64,000 bases of DNA from Oscillospiraceae bacterium. GTDB taxonomy: Bacteria; Bacillota; Clostridia; Oscillospirales; Ruminococcaceae. A program made the translations under genes and the position numbers. Under the pieces are notes generated by a model. The model did no database searches. It was not told where the DNA came from and saw only the letters and a program-made list of their open reading frames with translations. Positions 10,052 to 18,123 of this stretch are shown here, piece by piece; the stretch's first letter is position 1; every line of letters begins with the position of its first letter. Location: positions 27,512 to 91,511 of the forward strand of contig WRCY01000003.1 of assembly GCA_009783695.1 (NCBI GenBank), given 5' to 3'.

Positions 10052-10924
10052 ATGAACAAAAAAACATGGTTAATCACAGACAGCGGATGCGACATTCCTG
10101 CGGGCTGGGAAAAGCTTCACGACATCGACATAATGCCGTTTTCCATTATGATTGACGACAAGGAATACTGGGAGCGGCTGGAATTAACGCCGCAGGAGTT
10201 TTATGAACTCGCGAACAATTATTCGGGAATCCCGACGACAAACCAGATTTTCGCGCCTCGTTTTGAGGAGAAGTTCCTTGAGTGCATCGAAAAAGGCGCC
10301 GAGGATATTATAATCGTGCTGATAAATTCCGCCGGCTCGCAGACCTACAACAACGCGCTTCAGGCGCGGGAAAACCTCGCGGCGGCGGGCAGACTCGGAA
10401 ACACTAAGATTCATATTATTGACAGCCACTGCTATTCTGTCTGTTATGGATATGCAGTCATTGAAGCCGCAAAAAAAATCAAGGCGGGTCAAACCGCGGA
10501 AAGCATAGTCGCATACCTCGAGGACTGGTTCAACTGTGCGGAAATATACCTGCTGACCTTTGACCTTCGTCACGCGAGAAAGTCCGGCAGAATCACTGCG
10601 GCGGCGAGCGTAGTGGGCGGACTGATGGGAATCAAGCCCGTCATATCCATGATAGACGATAAGACCACGGTGATTAAAAAAGCGCGCGGAGAGAAGAGTG
10701 CGGTCGAAGCCGCCGTTGACGTCATGATGGAGCGCATGGTTCCGGGTACGCCGTGGCTAATGCTGCGGACTACCGTTCTTGAAGCGGAGGACTACATGGT
10801 TGAACTCATGACCAAGAAAACCGGCAAGCCTCCTGCAGTCGAGAGCTATGTCGGCTCGGCGGTCGGCGCGAATGCCGGAACAAAGGCAATCGGCGTAATT
10901 ATCCGCGGCAAACCCAGAAGATAA
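10052..10924 (+). CDS. DegV family fatty-acid-binding protein
   Basis: DegV proteins (FakB type) bind a fatty acid in an EDD fold; FakB partners present it to the kinase FakA for phospholipid synthesis. The 290-residue protein has ITDSGCDIPAGW at the start (fatty-acid head-group Ser/Asp region), GIPTTNQIFAPRFEE, and HARKSGRITAAASVVGGLMGIKPV, all typical. The SD AAAGGAGAAG lies before ATG 10052. Whether it is a true FakB or a related DegV cannot be told; no fakA-like gene is in the window. Confidence 0.88.
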   Translation: MNKKTWLITDSGCDIPAGWEKLHDIDIMPFSIMIDDKEYWERLELTPQEFYELANNYSGIPTTNQIFAPRFEEKFLECIEKGAEDIIIVLINSAGSQTYNNALQARENLAAAGRLGNTKIHIIDSHCYSVCYGYAVIEAAKKIKAGQTAESIVAYLEDWFNCAEIYLLTFDLRHARKSGRITAAASVVGGLMGIKPVISMIDDKTTVIKKARGEKSAVEAAVDVMMERMVPGTPWLMLRTTVLEAEDYMVELMTKKTGKPPAVESYVGSAVGANAGTKAIGVIIRGKPRR

Positions 10925-10973
10925 GCATAAACAGCGGAATTATAAATTAATTTTAGTTTTTGGTAAAAACCAC

Positions 10974-11022
10974 TTGAAAAATTCTAAATAAAGTGGTAAA
11001 ATAAAATATAGGTATACCTATA
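10974..11022 (+). promoter_or_regulatory. pgk promoter with overlapping 16-bp palindrome
   Basis: TTGAAA (10974-10979), 17-base spacer, TAAAAT (10997-11002). Directly after the -10 box, at the expected transcription start, lies the perfect palindrome TATAGGTATACCTATA (11007-11022), placed as a repressor operator would be. The binding protein is unknown. Confidence 0.65.
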
Positions 11023-11042
11023 AAAAGAAAAGGAACAAAAAA

Positions 11043-12260
11043 ATGGGCAAAAGCAATAAGAAAAACGTAAACGATTTAAATGTAAAAGGACGCAGAATCC
11101 TTGTAAGATGCGACTTCAACGTGCCGGTTAAAGACGGCGCAATCACAAACGATAAAAGAATCCAGGCCGCGCTCCCGACAATCAAAAAGCTTATGGAGGG
11201 CGGCGGGAAAGTAATACTTTGTTCACATCTCGGCAAACCCAAGAACGGGCCTGAAGATAAATTCTCGCTCGGGCTCGTCGGCGAAAGGCTCTCCGAGCTG
11301 CTCGGAAAGAACGTAGTCTTCGCTAAGGACGACACTGTCGTCGGCGATAACGCTAAGGCGGCGATTAGCGCTATGAACGACGGCGATGTTGTTCTGCTCG
11401 AGAACACGCGCTTCCGCGCGGAAGAAACCAAGAACGGCGAAGCGTTCAGCCGCGAGCTCGCCGAAATCTGCGACGACTACGTAAACGATGCGTTCGGCAG
11501 CGCGCACCGCGCCCACTGCTCGACTGCGGGCGTAACGGACTTCGTAAAGGGTCAGACTGCCGTCGGCTATCTGATGGAGAAAGAAATAGAGTTCCTCGGC
11601 AACGCGGTTGAAAACCCCGAAAGACCTTTTGTGGCTATCCTCGGCGGCGCCAAGGTTGCGGACAAACTGAACGTTATATCAAATCTTTTAGAAAAATGCG
11701 ATACGCTGATTATTGGCGGCGGCATGGCGTACACGTTTATGAAAGCGAAAGGATTTGAAATAGGTCACTCGCTCGTTGACGATGATAAGCTCGGCTATTG
11801 TACGGAAATGCTTGAAAAAGCGGAAAGCCTCGGAAAAAAGTTGCTTCTTCCGACAGACAACGTAGTCGCTAAGGACTTCCCGAACCCAATTGACGCACCG
11901 ATTGAAACTAAAACTGTGTGCGCGGACTGTATTCCGGCGGACTATATGGGGCTTGATATAGGCGAAGAAACAAGAAAGCTGTTCGGCGAAGCGGTTAAAA
12001 GCGCGAAAACCGTGGTTTGGAACGGGCCGATGGGAGTGTTTGAAAATCCGCAGCTCGCAGCTGGAACGCTTGAGCTTGCAAAGGTGGTCGCGGAGGCTGA
12101 CGCAGTGACCGTAATCGGAGGCGGTGACAGCGTCGCGGCGGTGACGCAGCTCGGCTTCGCGGACAAGATGAGCCATATTTCAACCGGCGGCGGCGCGTCG
12201 CTTGAATACCTTGAGGGCAAGGTTCTCCCTGGCATAAGAGTGATTCAAGATAAAGAGTAA
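11043..12260 (+). CDS. pgk: Phosphoglycerate kinase
   Basis: Pgk transfers phosphate from 1,3-bisphosphoglycerate to ADP in glycolysis. The 405-residue product has [28 protein letters not shown], and the nucleotide-binding C-terminal lobe with [19 protein letters not shown] and [10 protein letters not shown], then [13 protein letters not shown]. Length and domain order are normal. SD AAAAGGAAC lies about 7 bases upstream. It heads a group pgk-PilZ-Zn ribbon-tpiA-small protein-gpmI, so lower glycolysis genes are grouped, though R1 copies separate several of them. Confidence 0.97.
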   Translation: MGKSNKKNVNDLNVKGRRILVRCDFNVPVKDGAITNDKRIQAALPTIKKLMEGGGKVILCSHLGKPKNGPEDKFSLGLVGERLSELLGKNVVFAKDDTVVGDNAKAAISAMNDGDVVLLENTRFRAEETKNGEAFSRELAEICDDYVNDAFGSAHRAHCSTAGVTDFVKGQTAVGYLMEKEIEFLGNAVENPERPFVAILGGAKVADKLNVISNLLEKCDTLIIGGGMAYTFMKAKGFEIGHSLVDDDKLGYCTEMLEKAESLGKKLLLPTDNVVAKDFPNPIDAPIETKTVCADCIPADYMGLDIGEETRKLFGEAVKSAKTVVWNGPMGVFENPQLAAGTLELAKVVAEADAVTVIGGGDSVAAVTQLGFADKMSHISTGGGASLEYLEGKVLPGIRVIQDKE

Positions 12261-12359
12261 ATATAGATGAACATGGGTAAACAGAGCAGTTAACTGCGCA
12301 TAAACGGGGAAACGCCTATAACAAAGAAAAATCAGTGCGGAAAGGACTATGGTGAAAAA

Positions 12360-12737
12360 ATGGAAACTAACAGAAGGGCTTACAAGCGCGATATTTGCCA
12401 CCGCTCGAAGGTTAAGGTCAGCATGGACGGAAACAGGTGGGACAATGCCGAAGTTTTCGATATTTCTGCAGGCGGACTTAAGATTGTCACGAACATAATG
12501 TTTGATATAGGTGAGAATTTGTGGTTTAACCTTGATATGCCTGAGTTTTTGACCGACCGCCAAATAAAAATCGAGGGTACAATCCGCCGGCAGGAAACCG
12601 ACGACGAGGAGGGTATGTTCGTTTACGGGGTTTCCTTTAAGGATTTGAGCGAGTCTGTCCGCATAGGAATAGACGAAAACATTTTGTTTAGGGAAAGAGT
12701 ACAGAAAAAGAAAAACAAGTATTCTTCGGAGGGCTAA
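12360..12737 (+). CDS. PilZ domain protein
   Basis: A 125-residue cytosolic protein matching the PilZ fold, which binds cyclic di-GMP and changes partner activity. The N-terminal arginine motif is NRRAYKRD (residues 4-11) and the second binding motif D/N-x-S-x-x-G is DISAGGL (about residues 36-42). A VSFKDLSE stretch ends the barrel, followed by a basic tail. SD AAAGGAC precedes the ATG by 13 bases; upstream 12302-12350 retains a degraded R1 (CGGGGAAAC, GGAAAGGACTATGG). Its place between pgk and tpiA does not identify the partner. Confidence 0.8.
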   Translation: METNRRAYKRDICHRSKVKVSMDGNRWDNAEVFDISAGGLKIVTNIMFDIGENLWFNLDMPEFLTDRQIKIEGTIRRQETDDEEGMFVYGVSFKDLSESVRIGIDENILFRERVQKKKNKYSSEG

Positions 12738-12744
12738 AAGGTAA

Positions 12745-12825
12745 CAAGTTCAAAAATAAAATCCTCATGAACCGGGAAGAACACTGTTCTCATTCCTCGT
12801 TGGTGAAGAAAGGACTTAATGGAAT
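12745..12825 (+). repeat. R1 repeat with compensatory hairpin change
   Basis: AAGTTCAAAAATAAAA, then ACCGGGAAGAAC-ACT-GTTCTC, ATTCC and GGTGAAGAAAGGACTTAATGG before the ATG at 12826. The arms read AGAAC/GTTCT where other copies have AAAAC/GTTTT, so both sides of one base pair have changed together (A-T to G-C). Confidence 0.8.
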
Positions 12826-13146
12826 ATGAAAGGTTTATTCGATTTTTTAACCGTAACCTGCATACGCTGCGAAACGGATAAAAAGCTGATGAAAATCACA
12901 GACGACGTCTGGATGTGCATCGAGTGCCTGAAGCAGAGCAAGTATAAATCCTTTTGGAATATGCTGACCACACGCGTAATTGAAATCTGCGACCAGCGAA
13001 AAGACAGCAACGCTACATACGAAGCCCTGATGGAGGAAGCCGGAGGAATTCTGAACAAGAAAATCCTTTTAGACAGCGGACTCCTGACTAAAGAAGAATT
13101 TGACGAGAGAACAAGGCACTTCTTTGAAAATGTTGAAAAAGGTTAA
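12826..13146 (+). CDS. Small zinc-ribbon-like protein of unknown function
   Basis: I do not recognise this 106-residue protein. The N-terminal third contains CIRCETDK and MCIECLKQ (two CxxC pairs about 19 residues apart), a probable zinc ribbon, and the rest is a helical, charged region (RDS to ENVEKG) without membrane segments. The SD comes from the R1 copy directly upstream. It is followed by another R1 copy and tpiA. Coding is supported by the SD, length and codon pattern like that of its neighbours; the role is unknown. Confidence 0.65.
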   Translation: MKGLFDFLTVTCIRCETDKKLMKITDDVWMCIECLKQSKYKSFWNMLTTRVIEICDQRKDSNATYEALMEEAGGILNKKILLDSGLLTKEEFDERTRHFFENVEKG

Positions 13147-13148
13147 AA

Positions 13149-13227
13149 TTTTGAAAATAAAAATTGTTGAATCGGGAAAACGATGTTTTCATATCGCTTT
13201 GGTGAAGAAAGGACTTAATTAAAATAT
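13149..13227 (+). repeat. R1 repeat, single copy before tpiA
   Basis: TTGAAAATAAAAATTGTTGAATC, then GGGAAAAC-GAT-GTTTTC (intact hairpin), ATATCGC, GGTGAAGAAAGGACTTAATT; the tpiA ATG follows at 13228. Confidence 0.85.
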
Positions 13228-13998
13228 ATGAAAAAAGAACTCAGAAAGGCAATCATCGCCGGAAACTGGAAAATGAATAAAACCCGCCCCGAGGCGCAGC
13301 AGCTTATAAATGAGCTGAAGCCCATTGCAAACGGCATCGGCTGCGAGGTTGTAATCTGCGTGCCGTTTACGTCGCTGGCGGCGGCGGTCGAAGCTGTAAA
13401 AGACACCGGTATAAAAGTCGGCGCGCAGAACGTGCACTTTGAGGCAAACGGCGCGTATACGGGGGAAATCTCTGCTGTAATGCTGAAAGAAATCGGCGCG
13501 GAATATGTCATAATCGGGCACAGCGAGCGCCGTCAGTACTTCGGCGAAACCGACGAAACTGTAAATAAACGCACTAAAGCAGCGCTCGCGGGAGGTTTAA
13601 TCCCGATTGTTTGCGTTGGCGAGCTTTTATGGGAGCGCGAGGCGAATATAACCGAAGAAGTCGTTTCAAGGCAGATTAAACTTGCTTTCGCGGGAATCGG
13701 CGCGGCTGACGCGGCGAAAACCGTCATAGCTTACGAGCCCGTCTGGGCAATCGGCACGGGCGTGACCGCTACAAACGAGCAGGCGCAGGAAGCCTGTAAA
13801 TTAATCCGCGGCAGATTAGAAGCTCTGTACGGCAAGTCGGTTGCCGACTCGGTTACGATTCAATACGGCGGCTCGATGAACGCTCAGAACGCGGCTGAGC
13901 TCCTTGCAAAAGAAGACGTGGACGGCGGTTTAATCGGCGGCGCGTCGCTCAAGGCAGCGGATTTCGGCGTGATTATTAAAGCGGCAACCGTAGGATAA
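13228..13998 (+). CDS. tpiA: Triosephosphate isomerase
   Basis: TpiA interconverts dihydroxyacetone phosphate and glyceraldehyde 3-phosphate. The 256-residue protein has AGNWKMN (catalytic Lys), IGHSERR (catalytic His), AYEPVWAIGTG (catalytic Glu) and the phosphate-binding YGGSMN. Length is normal. The SD AAAGGA lies inside R1, an unusually long 14 bases from the ATG. It belongs to the pgk-tpiA-gpmI group. Confidence 0.97.
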   Translation: MKKELRKAIIAGNWKMNKTRPEAQQLINELKPIANGIGCEVVICVPFTSLAAAVEAVKDTGIKVGAQNVHFEANGAYTGEISAVMLKEIGAEYVIIGHSERRQYFGETDETVNKRTKAALAGGLIPIVCVGELLWEREANITEEVVSRQIKLAFAGIGAADAAKTVIAYEPVWAIGTGVTATNEQAQEACKLIRGRLEALYGKSVADSVTIQYGGSMNAQNAAELLAKEDVDGGLIGGASLKAADFGVIIKAATVG

Positions 13999-14020
13999 AT
14001 TCTATATGGGGGAGATAAAA

Positions 14021-14251
14021 ATGCAAAAGCTGGTATACTTAAGTAACAGCCGTGATTATACGGAGCAAGGCAACATAAATGATAATAAATATTTTGCACA
14101 TATCAATGAATTATTAGAGCAAGGGTGGAAGGTTGCCCATCTGACCCAAAATATGATTGAGATTACTCACGGCGACCAAAAGCCGGAGAAAAGAGAAACC
14201 TTTGCGGCTTTTGTACTGCTTGAAAAGCCTGATGAACAGAATAAAGCTTAG
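14021..14251 (+). CDS. Small conserved-looking hypothetical protein
   Basis: A 76-residue protein between tpiA and gpmI. The start is set at ATG 14021 because GGGGGAG lies 6 bases upstream; an ATG at 14006 is less likely because it lacks an SD. The middle, NELLEQGWKVAHLTQNMIE, resembles the 'G-W-x-V' helix-strand of small DUF4177-like proteins, but this is only a resemblance. No membrane segment. The tight spacing (14 bases) to gpmI indicates cotranscription. Confidence 0.6.
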   Translation: MQKLVYLSNSRDYTEQGNINDNKYFAHINELLEQGWKVAHLTQNMIEITHGDQKPEKRETFAAFVLLEKPDEQNKA

Positions 14252-14264
14252 GAGATTATTATAA

Positions 14265-15836
14265 ATGAGCAAAAGACCTATTCTACTCGTCGTAATGGAC
14301 GGCATCGGCTTCAGCGAAACCGATATCGGCGACGCCGTAACGATGGCACACACTCCCGTTCTCGACAAGCTGCTCGCCGAATGTCCGAGTACCCGCCTTA
14401 AAGCCCACGGAGAAGCCGTCGGGCTGCCCGGCGACGATGACATGGGCAACTCCGAGGTCGGGCACAACGCGCTCGGCTGCGGGCAGGTTTATTCACAGGG
14501 TGCAAAGCTTGTGGGTGAAGCAATAGAAAGCGGAAAAATGTACGCGGGCAATGCATGGAAAGAACTTATTAACAATTGCAGGGACAGCGGTGCTTTGCAT
14601 TTTATCGGACTTTTATCGGACGGAAACGTCCATTCTAACATAAATCATTTGTTCAGTATGCTGCGCGAAGCAAAGAAAAGCGGCGTTAAAAATGCGCGCG
14701 TGCATATTCTGCTCGACGGCCGCGATGTTCCGGCGACAAGCGCTCTTGATTATGTCGGAAAGCTTGAAGATGTGCTTGCGGAGCTTAACGACGATAGCTT
14801 CGATGGTAAAATCGCTTCCGGCGGCGGCAGAATGAAGCTCACGATGGACAGATACCGGGCCGACTGGGCGATGGTTGAGCGCGGCTGGAAGACGCATGTG
14901 CTCGGCGACGAGCGGGAATTCGGCTCTGCGGCAGAGGCAATTAAAACGCTCAGAAGCGAGAATACGGGTATAATCGACCAAGACCTGCCCGGTTTTGTAA
15001 TCGCCGGGAACGGCGGGCCCGCGGGAAGAATCATCGATGGCGACAGCGTGATTTTGTTTAACTTCCGCGGCGACAGGGCGATTGAAATCTCGATGGCTTT
15101 TGACTGCGATGAGTTTAACTTTTTCGACAGAGTCCGTAAGCCGAACGTTTGCTATGCGGGTATGCTGCAGTACGACGGCGACCTGCAGCTTCCGGCACGG
15201 TTCTTGGTCAACCCGCCCGAAATCAAAGATACGCTTTCGGAGCTCCTGGTGGCGAACGGGATTCGTCAGTATGCAGTTTCCGAAACGCAGAAGTTCGGGC
15301 ACGTAACCTACTTCTGGAACGGCAACAGGAGCGGGAAAATCAGCGAGGAGCTCGAAATTTTCAAGGAGATTCCGTCTGATAGAATCAGCTTCGACCTGCG
15401 CCCTTGGATGAAGTCGGCGGAAATCACCGACGACCTTATAGAGGTTATAAAGTCGCGCAAATACGGTTTTATCCGCTGCAACTTCCCGAACGGCGACATG
15501 GTGGGGCACACGGGGAACCTGGCGGCGTCGGTAATAGGCGTGGAAACGGTTGACTTGGCTTTGGCGCGGCTCGTTCCGGTCTGTGAGGAATACGGCGTGA
15601 CGCTTGTTGTCACTGCCGACCACGGAAACGCAGACGAAATGCTTGAGAAAAATAAAAAAGGCGAGCTCGAGCTGCGCACCGCGCACTCGCTTAACAAAGT
15701 GCCTTTTATAATTTACGATAAAAAGAATGATTACAGAATAATTGACGGTGATTACGGGCTTGCAAATGTTGCTCCGACACTCGCGAAGATGTTTGGGCTT
15801 ACACCTCCCGCTTCCTGGGAAAAAGCAATGATATAA
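14265..15836 (+). CDS. gpmI: 2,3-bisphosphoglycerate-independent phosphoglycerate mutase
   Basis: GpmI interconverts 3- and 2-phosphoglycerate through a phosphoserine and two metal ions. The 523-residue protein has LLVVMDGIG at the start, the serine motif DDMGNSEVGHNALG, LLDGRDVPATSALDY, FNFRGDRA, and VVTADHGNADEM near the end. Length is normal for the alkaline-phosphatase-superfamily enzyme. SD TTAGGAG is upstream. A second, unrelated-length mutase (ApgM type) is encoded at 47152-48351. Confidence 0.96.
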   Translation: MSKRPILLVVMDGIGFSETDIGDAVTMAHTPVLDKLLAECPSTRLKAHGEAVGLPGDDDMGNSEVGHNALGCGQVYSQGAKLVGEAIESGKMYAGNAWKELINNCRDSGALHFIGLLSDGNVHSNINHLFSMLREAKKSGVKNARVHILLDGRDVPATSALDYVGKLEDVLAELNDDSFDGKIASGGGRMKLTMDRYRADWAMVERGWKTHVLGDEREFGSAAEAIKTLRSENTGIIDQDLPGFVIAGNGGPAGRIIDGDSVILFNFRGDRAIEISMAFDCDEFNFFDRVRKPNVCYAGMLQYDGDLQLPARFLVNPPEIKDTLSELLVANGIRQYAVSETQKFGHVTYFWNGNRSGKISEELEIFKEIPSDRISFDLRPWMKSAEITDDLIEVIKSRKYGFIRCNFPNGDMVGHTGNLAASVIGVETVDLALARLVPVCEEYGVTLVVTADHGNADEMLEKNKKGELELRTAHSLNKVPFIIYDKKNDYRIIDGDYGLANVAPTLAKMFGLTPPASWEKAMI

Positions 15837-15849
15837 GGGGAGATATAAG

Positions 15850-16163
15850 CTTAAGGAAAGAAAACTGATGAAACGGGAAAACGATGTTTTCATACAGTGT
15901 TGGTAGAGAAAGGGCTTAACGTAATAAGTTTGAAAATAAGAATTGCTGAAACGGGGAAAACGATGTTTTCATGCCATGTCGGTGAAGAAAGGGCTTAACG
16001 TAATAAGTTTGAAAATAAGAATTACTGAAACGGCGAAAACGATGTTTTCATACCGTGTCGGTGAAGAAAGGGCTTAACGTAATAAGTTTGAAAATAAGAA
16101 TTGCTGAAACGGGGAAAACGATGTTTTCATGCCGTGTCGGTGAAGAAAGGGCTTAACGAAAAT
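15850..16163 (+). repeat. R1 array, four tandem 79-bp copies
   Basis: Four direct copies with an exact 79-base period (GAAAGGG at 15908, 15987, 16066, 16145). Each has CTGAAACGG, then GAAAAC-GAT-GTTTTC and CATG/CATA with CCGT or CATGT, then GGTGAAGAAAGGGCTTAACG. ACGG and CCGT can form an outer stem. The last copy ends at the ATG of the helicase-like gene (16164). The array is the only content of the 327 bases between gpmI and that gene. Confidence 0.92.
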
Positions 16164-18053
16164 ATGAGTAACATTGAATGGCTTTGGACGAGCGGTATTA
16201 ATTTTGACTCTTATGCACTGACGATTCCCGACAAGCTGTCCAAATACGGATACGCGGTCGCGCTGAACCGTATGGAAACGGGGAAGCTGCAGACGGCGCA
16301 GCTTTGTGTTCATGATGTTCTGGCGGGGAAAGACAACCCGAACATTGTAATTATAACGCCCGAACACCTGGCCCGCAACTGGTACTATTCGATGCTCTGG
16401 GATATGGGGGTTGAGTTTAAGTACTTTGGTGTTTTTGAGAAGTCGCTCGATTTATTTTCTGATGCGCTCGCCAATCTCTGTCTTGTTCCCGCAGAGGCCT
16501 TAGGCCCGGAAAACACTGTGCTGTCACAAGCGGGTAATGCAGGGCTCGCATGGGATTTGATGATTATTGATATGCCTGTCGCGGGAGAAGCAAATATTAC
16601 GGAAAGCTTGAAAAACACGAAAGCCAAAACAAAAAGGCTGCTCATCAATGCGTCTGCTGACAGGCTTGACACGAAATTTGAAAAACTTTCGGCGCTTGCG
16701 AAGACTGTGCTCCGCCGCGGCAGAAAAGAAGACAAGGGAGCCGAATATCCTATTTCGTTGTCGGAGCCGGACGGTCACGTTGCCGCAGGCAGAAACATGA
16801 CGGGCGACTACGACATTAAGACGATTAACTACAAAATCGACAGCACTGTTACCGCTAAAACCGAGCGCATTGACGATAAGAGGCTCGGAATTCCGCTCTA
16901 CAGCTACGGCGGGAACATATTTGAGGAATATAAACTTAAGGAAAGAAAAACCTACTTAAGCGATGAATATGATAAAGTACAGCTCAAGGCGCTGCTTGCC
17001 GCGGACGGCAAGCTGGAGGCGTTCCTGAAAGAAATCGTCACGCTGCTTGCCGACAGTGAGAACCGCATTGTCGTCTACTGCACATCGCCCGCCACTGTAA
17101 ACTACGTCAGCAAGGCGCTCTGGGCGTGCAACGGCGGCAAGAAAGGTATCTGCGTCTACGACCGGAACTGCAGTACCATGACCGACGCCGAGTTCGTTAA
17201 CGGCGAGCTGTACGGCGCGGGTACTGAGGAGCCTAATATAATAGTCGCCGACGACAAAGCAGGAAGCAGGTTTCTCAACGCAGAAAAAATCACGCATATA
17301 ATAAATTATGAATATCCCGAGAGCCCCGCGGTTTTGGAACAGCGGCTGACCCGTGCGGGAAGAAAACCGAACCCAAAGAGCCCCGCGTTTTATATCTTCT
17401 GCGACGGGGATTATAAATTCGACGGCAGAATGTTGCGTAAGACAGTTCTTAGCAACATAGGCAAGGCGTTCAGCAGAATTCCCGATAAAACTCTGCTGTT
17501 CGATATTGACGGTATAGAAGAGCATTTGATTGTGCTGATACTTGACTTGAAATTCATCGCCGACAATGCGAAAGACGACATGGTCGAGGACTTCCGCGTT
17601 GAATACAACGCGCCCGAGGTTAATTCAGCCAAAGACGCCGCCGCAACAGCCGAAAAAAGGCTTAAAAGCATTGTTGAGATGTTCGGGCTGCACGATGTCT
17701 TAAAGCAGAAGGAAATAGACGGTGAGCAGCTTTTCATGCAAATATCCGAACAGATTGACAAGTTAAAAAATAACAGGGTCTGCCTTGACGAGAAAGGCGT
17801 TCTGACGGTCGCCGGAAAAGCTGCCGAACCGGAAATAATCAAAAACTCAGTTGAAATAAAAAGAGCCGCAGAATTCGCGGCGAAGCTTACCGGGAAGAAA
17901 CAAGATTTAGAGCTGCTCAAAGCTGAGACGGAAAAACTCTCATACAGTCAAAAGCTCTCGGTACTCATAAACGCGTGGAAGCATTATAGGTTTGAGCTGA
18001 AGATTCAAAAATCATATAAAGATTTTATTGAACTTTTTAATCAGCTGGCTTGA
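16164..18053 (+). CDS. Degenerate SNF2/SF2 helicase-like protein
   Basis: A 629-residue protein with the outline of an SNF2-type helicase but decayed catalytic motifs. Motif I (normally DEMGLGKT) appears as NRMETGKLQTA (Lys41 kept, Thr lost); Ia as VIITPEHLARNW; motif II, normally DEAH, as IIDMPVAG (Asp136); III as LLINASAD; and the second RecA lobe has IIVADDKAGSRFLNAEKITHIINYEYPESPAVLEQRLTRAGR, matching motifs V and VI (Arg400). The C-terminus (about 440-629) is helical and charged. ATP hydrolysis is doubtful. It is followed after 70 bases by a GHKL ATPase gene, so the two probably work together. The start follows the last R1 copy. SNF2 kinship is my reading and needs profile confirmation. 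Confidence 0.7.
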   Translation: MSNIEWLWTSGINFDSYALTIPDKLSKYGYAVALNRMETGKLQTAQLCVHDVLAGKDNPNIVIITPEHLARNWYYSMLWDMGVEFKYFGVFEKSLDLFSDALANLCLVPAEALGPENTVLSQAGNAGLAWDLMIIDMPVAGEANITESLKNTKAKTKRLLINASADRLDTKFEKLSALAKTVLRRGRKEDKGAEYPISLSEPDGHVAAGRNMTGDYDIKTINYKIDSTVTAKTERIDDKRLGIPLYSYGGNIFEEYKLKERKTYLSDEYDKVQLKALLAADGKLEAFLKEIVTLLADSENRIVVYCTSPATVNYVSKALWACNGGKKGICVYDRNCSTMTDAEFVNGELYGAGTEEPNIIVADDKAGSRFLNAEKITHIINYEYPESPAVLEQRLTRAGRKPNPKSPAFYIFCDGDYKFDGRMLRKTVLSNIGKAFSRIPDKTLLFDIDGIEEHLIVLILDLKFIADNAKDDMVEDFRVEYNAPEVNSAKDAAATAEKRLKSIVEMFGLHDVLKQKEIDGEQLFMQISEQIDKLKNNRVCLDEKGVLTVAGKAAEPEIIKNSVEIKRAAEFAAKLTGKKQDLELLKAETEKLSYSQKLSVLINAWKHYRFELKIQKSYKDFIELFNQLA

Positions 18054-18090
18054 AAATAATAAGGCATTTTCAAGTTAATCGGTTATATAA
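18049..18090. repeat. Family M element, short form
   Basis: GGCTTGAAAATAATAAGG then CATTTTCAAGTTAATCGG and TTATATA. It is a minimal inverted repeat of family M. The TGA stop of the helicase-like gene (CTG GCT TGA) lies in the left arm. Confidence 0.65.
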
Positions 18091-18123
18091 CTGTGCAGAA
18101 ACACATTAAACGAGGTGAAAAAA

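Noticed and set aside
14613-15893. Long minus-strand open frame opposite gpmI (426 codons)
   Set aside because: It is antisense to a clearly conserved gene and its composition is a codon-position shadow; it has no family-like motif.
15850-16163. Possible CRISPR array
   Set aside because: Repeats are contiguous 79-bp units without unique spacers, and no cas genes are in the window.
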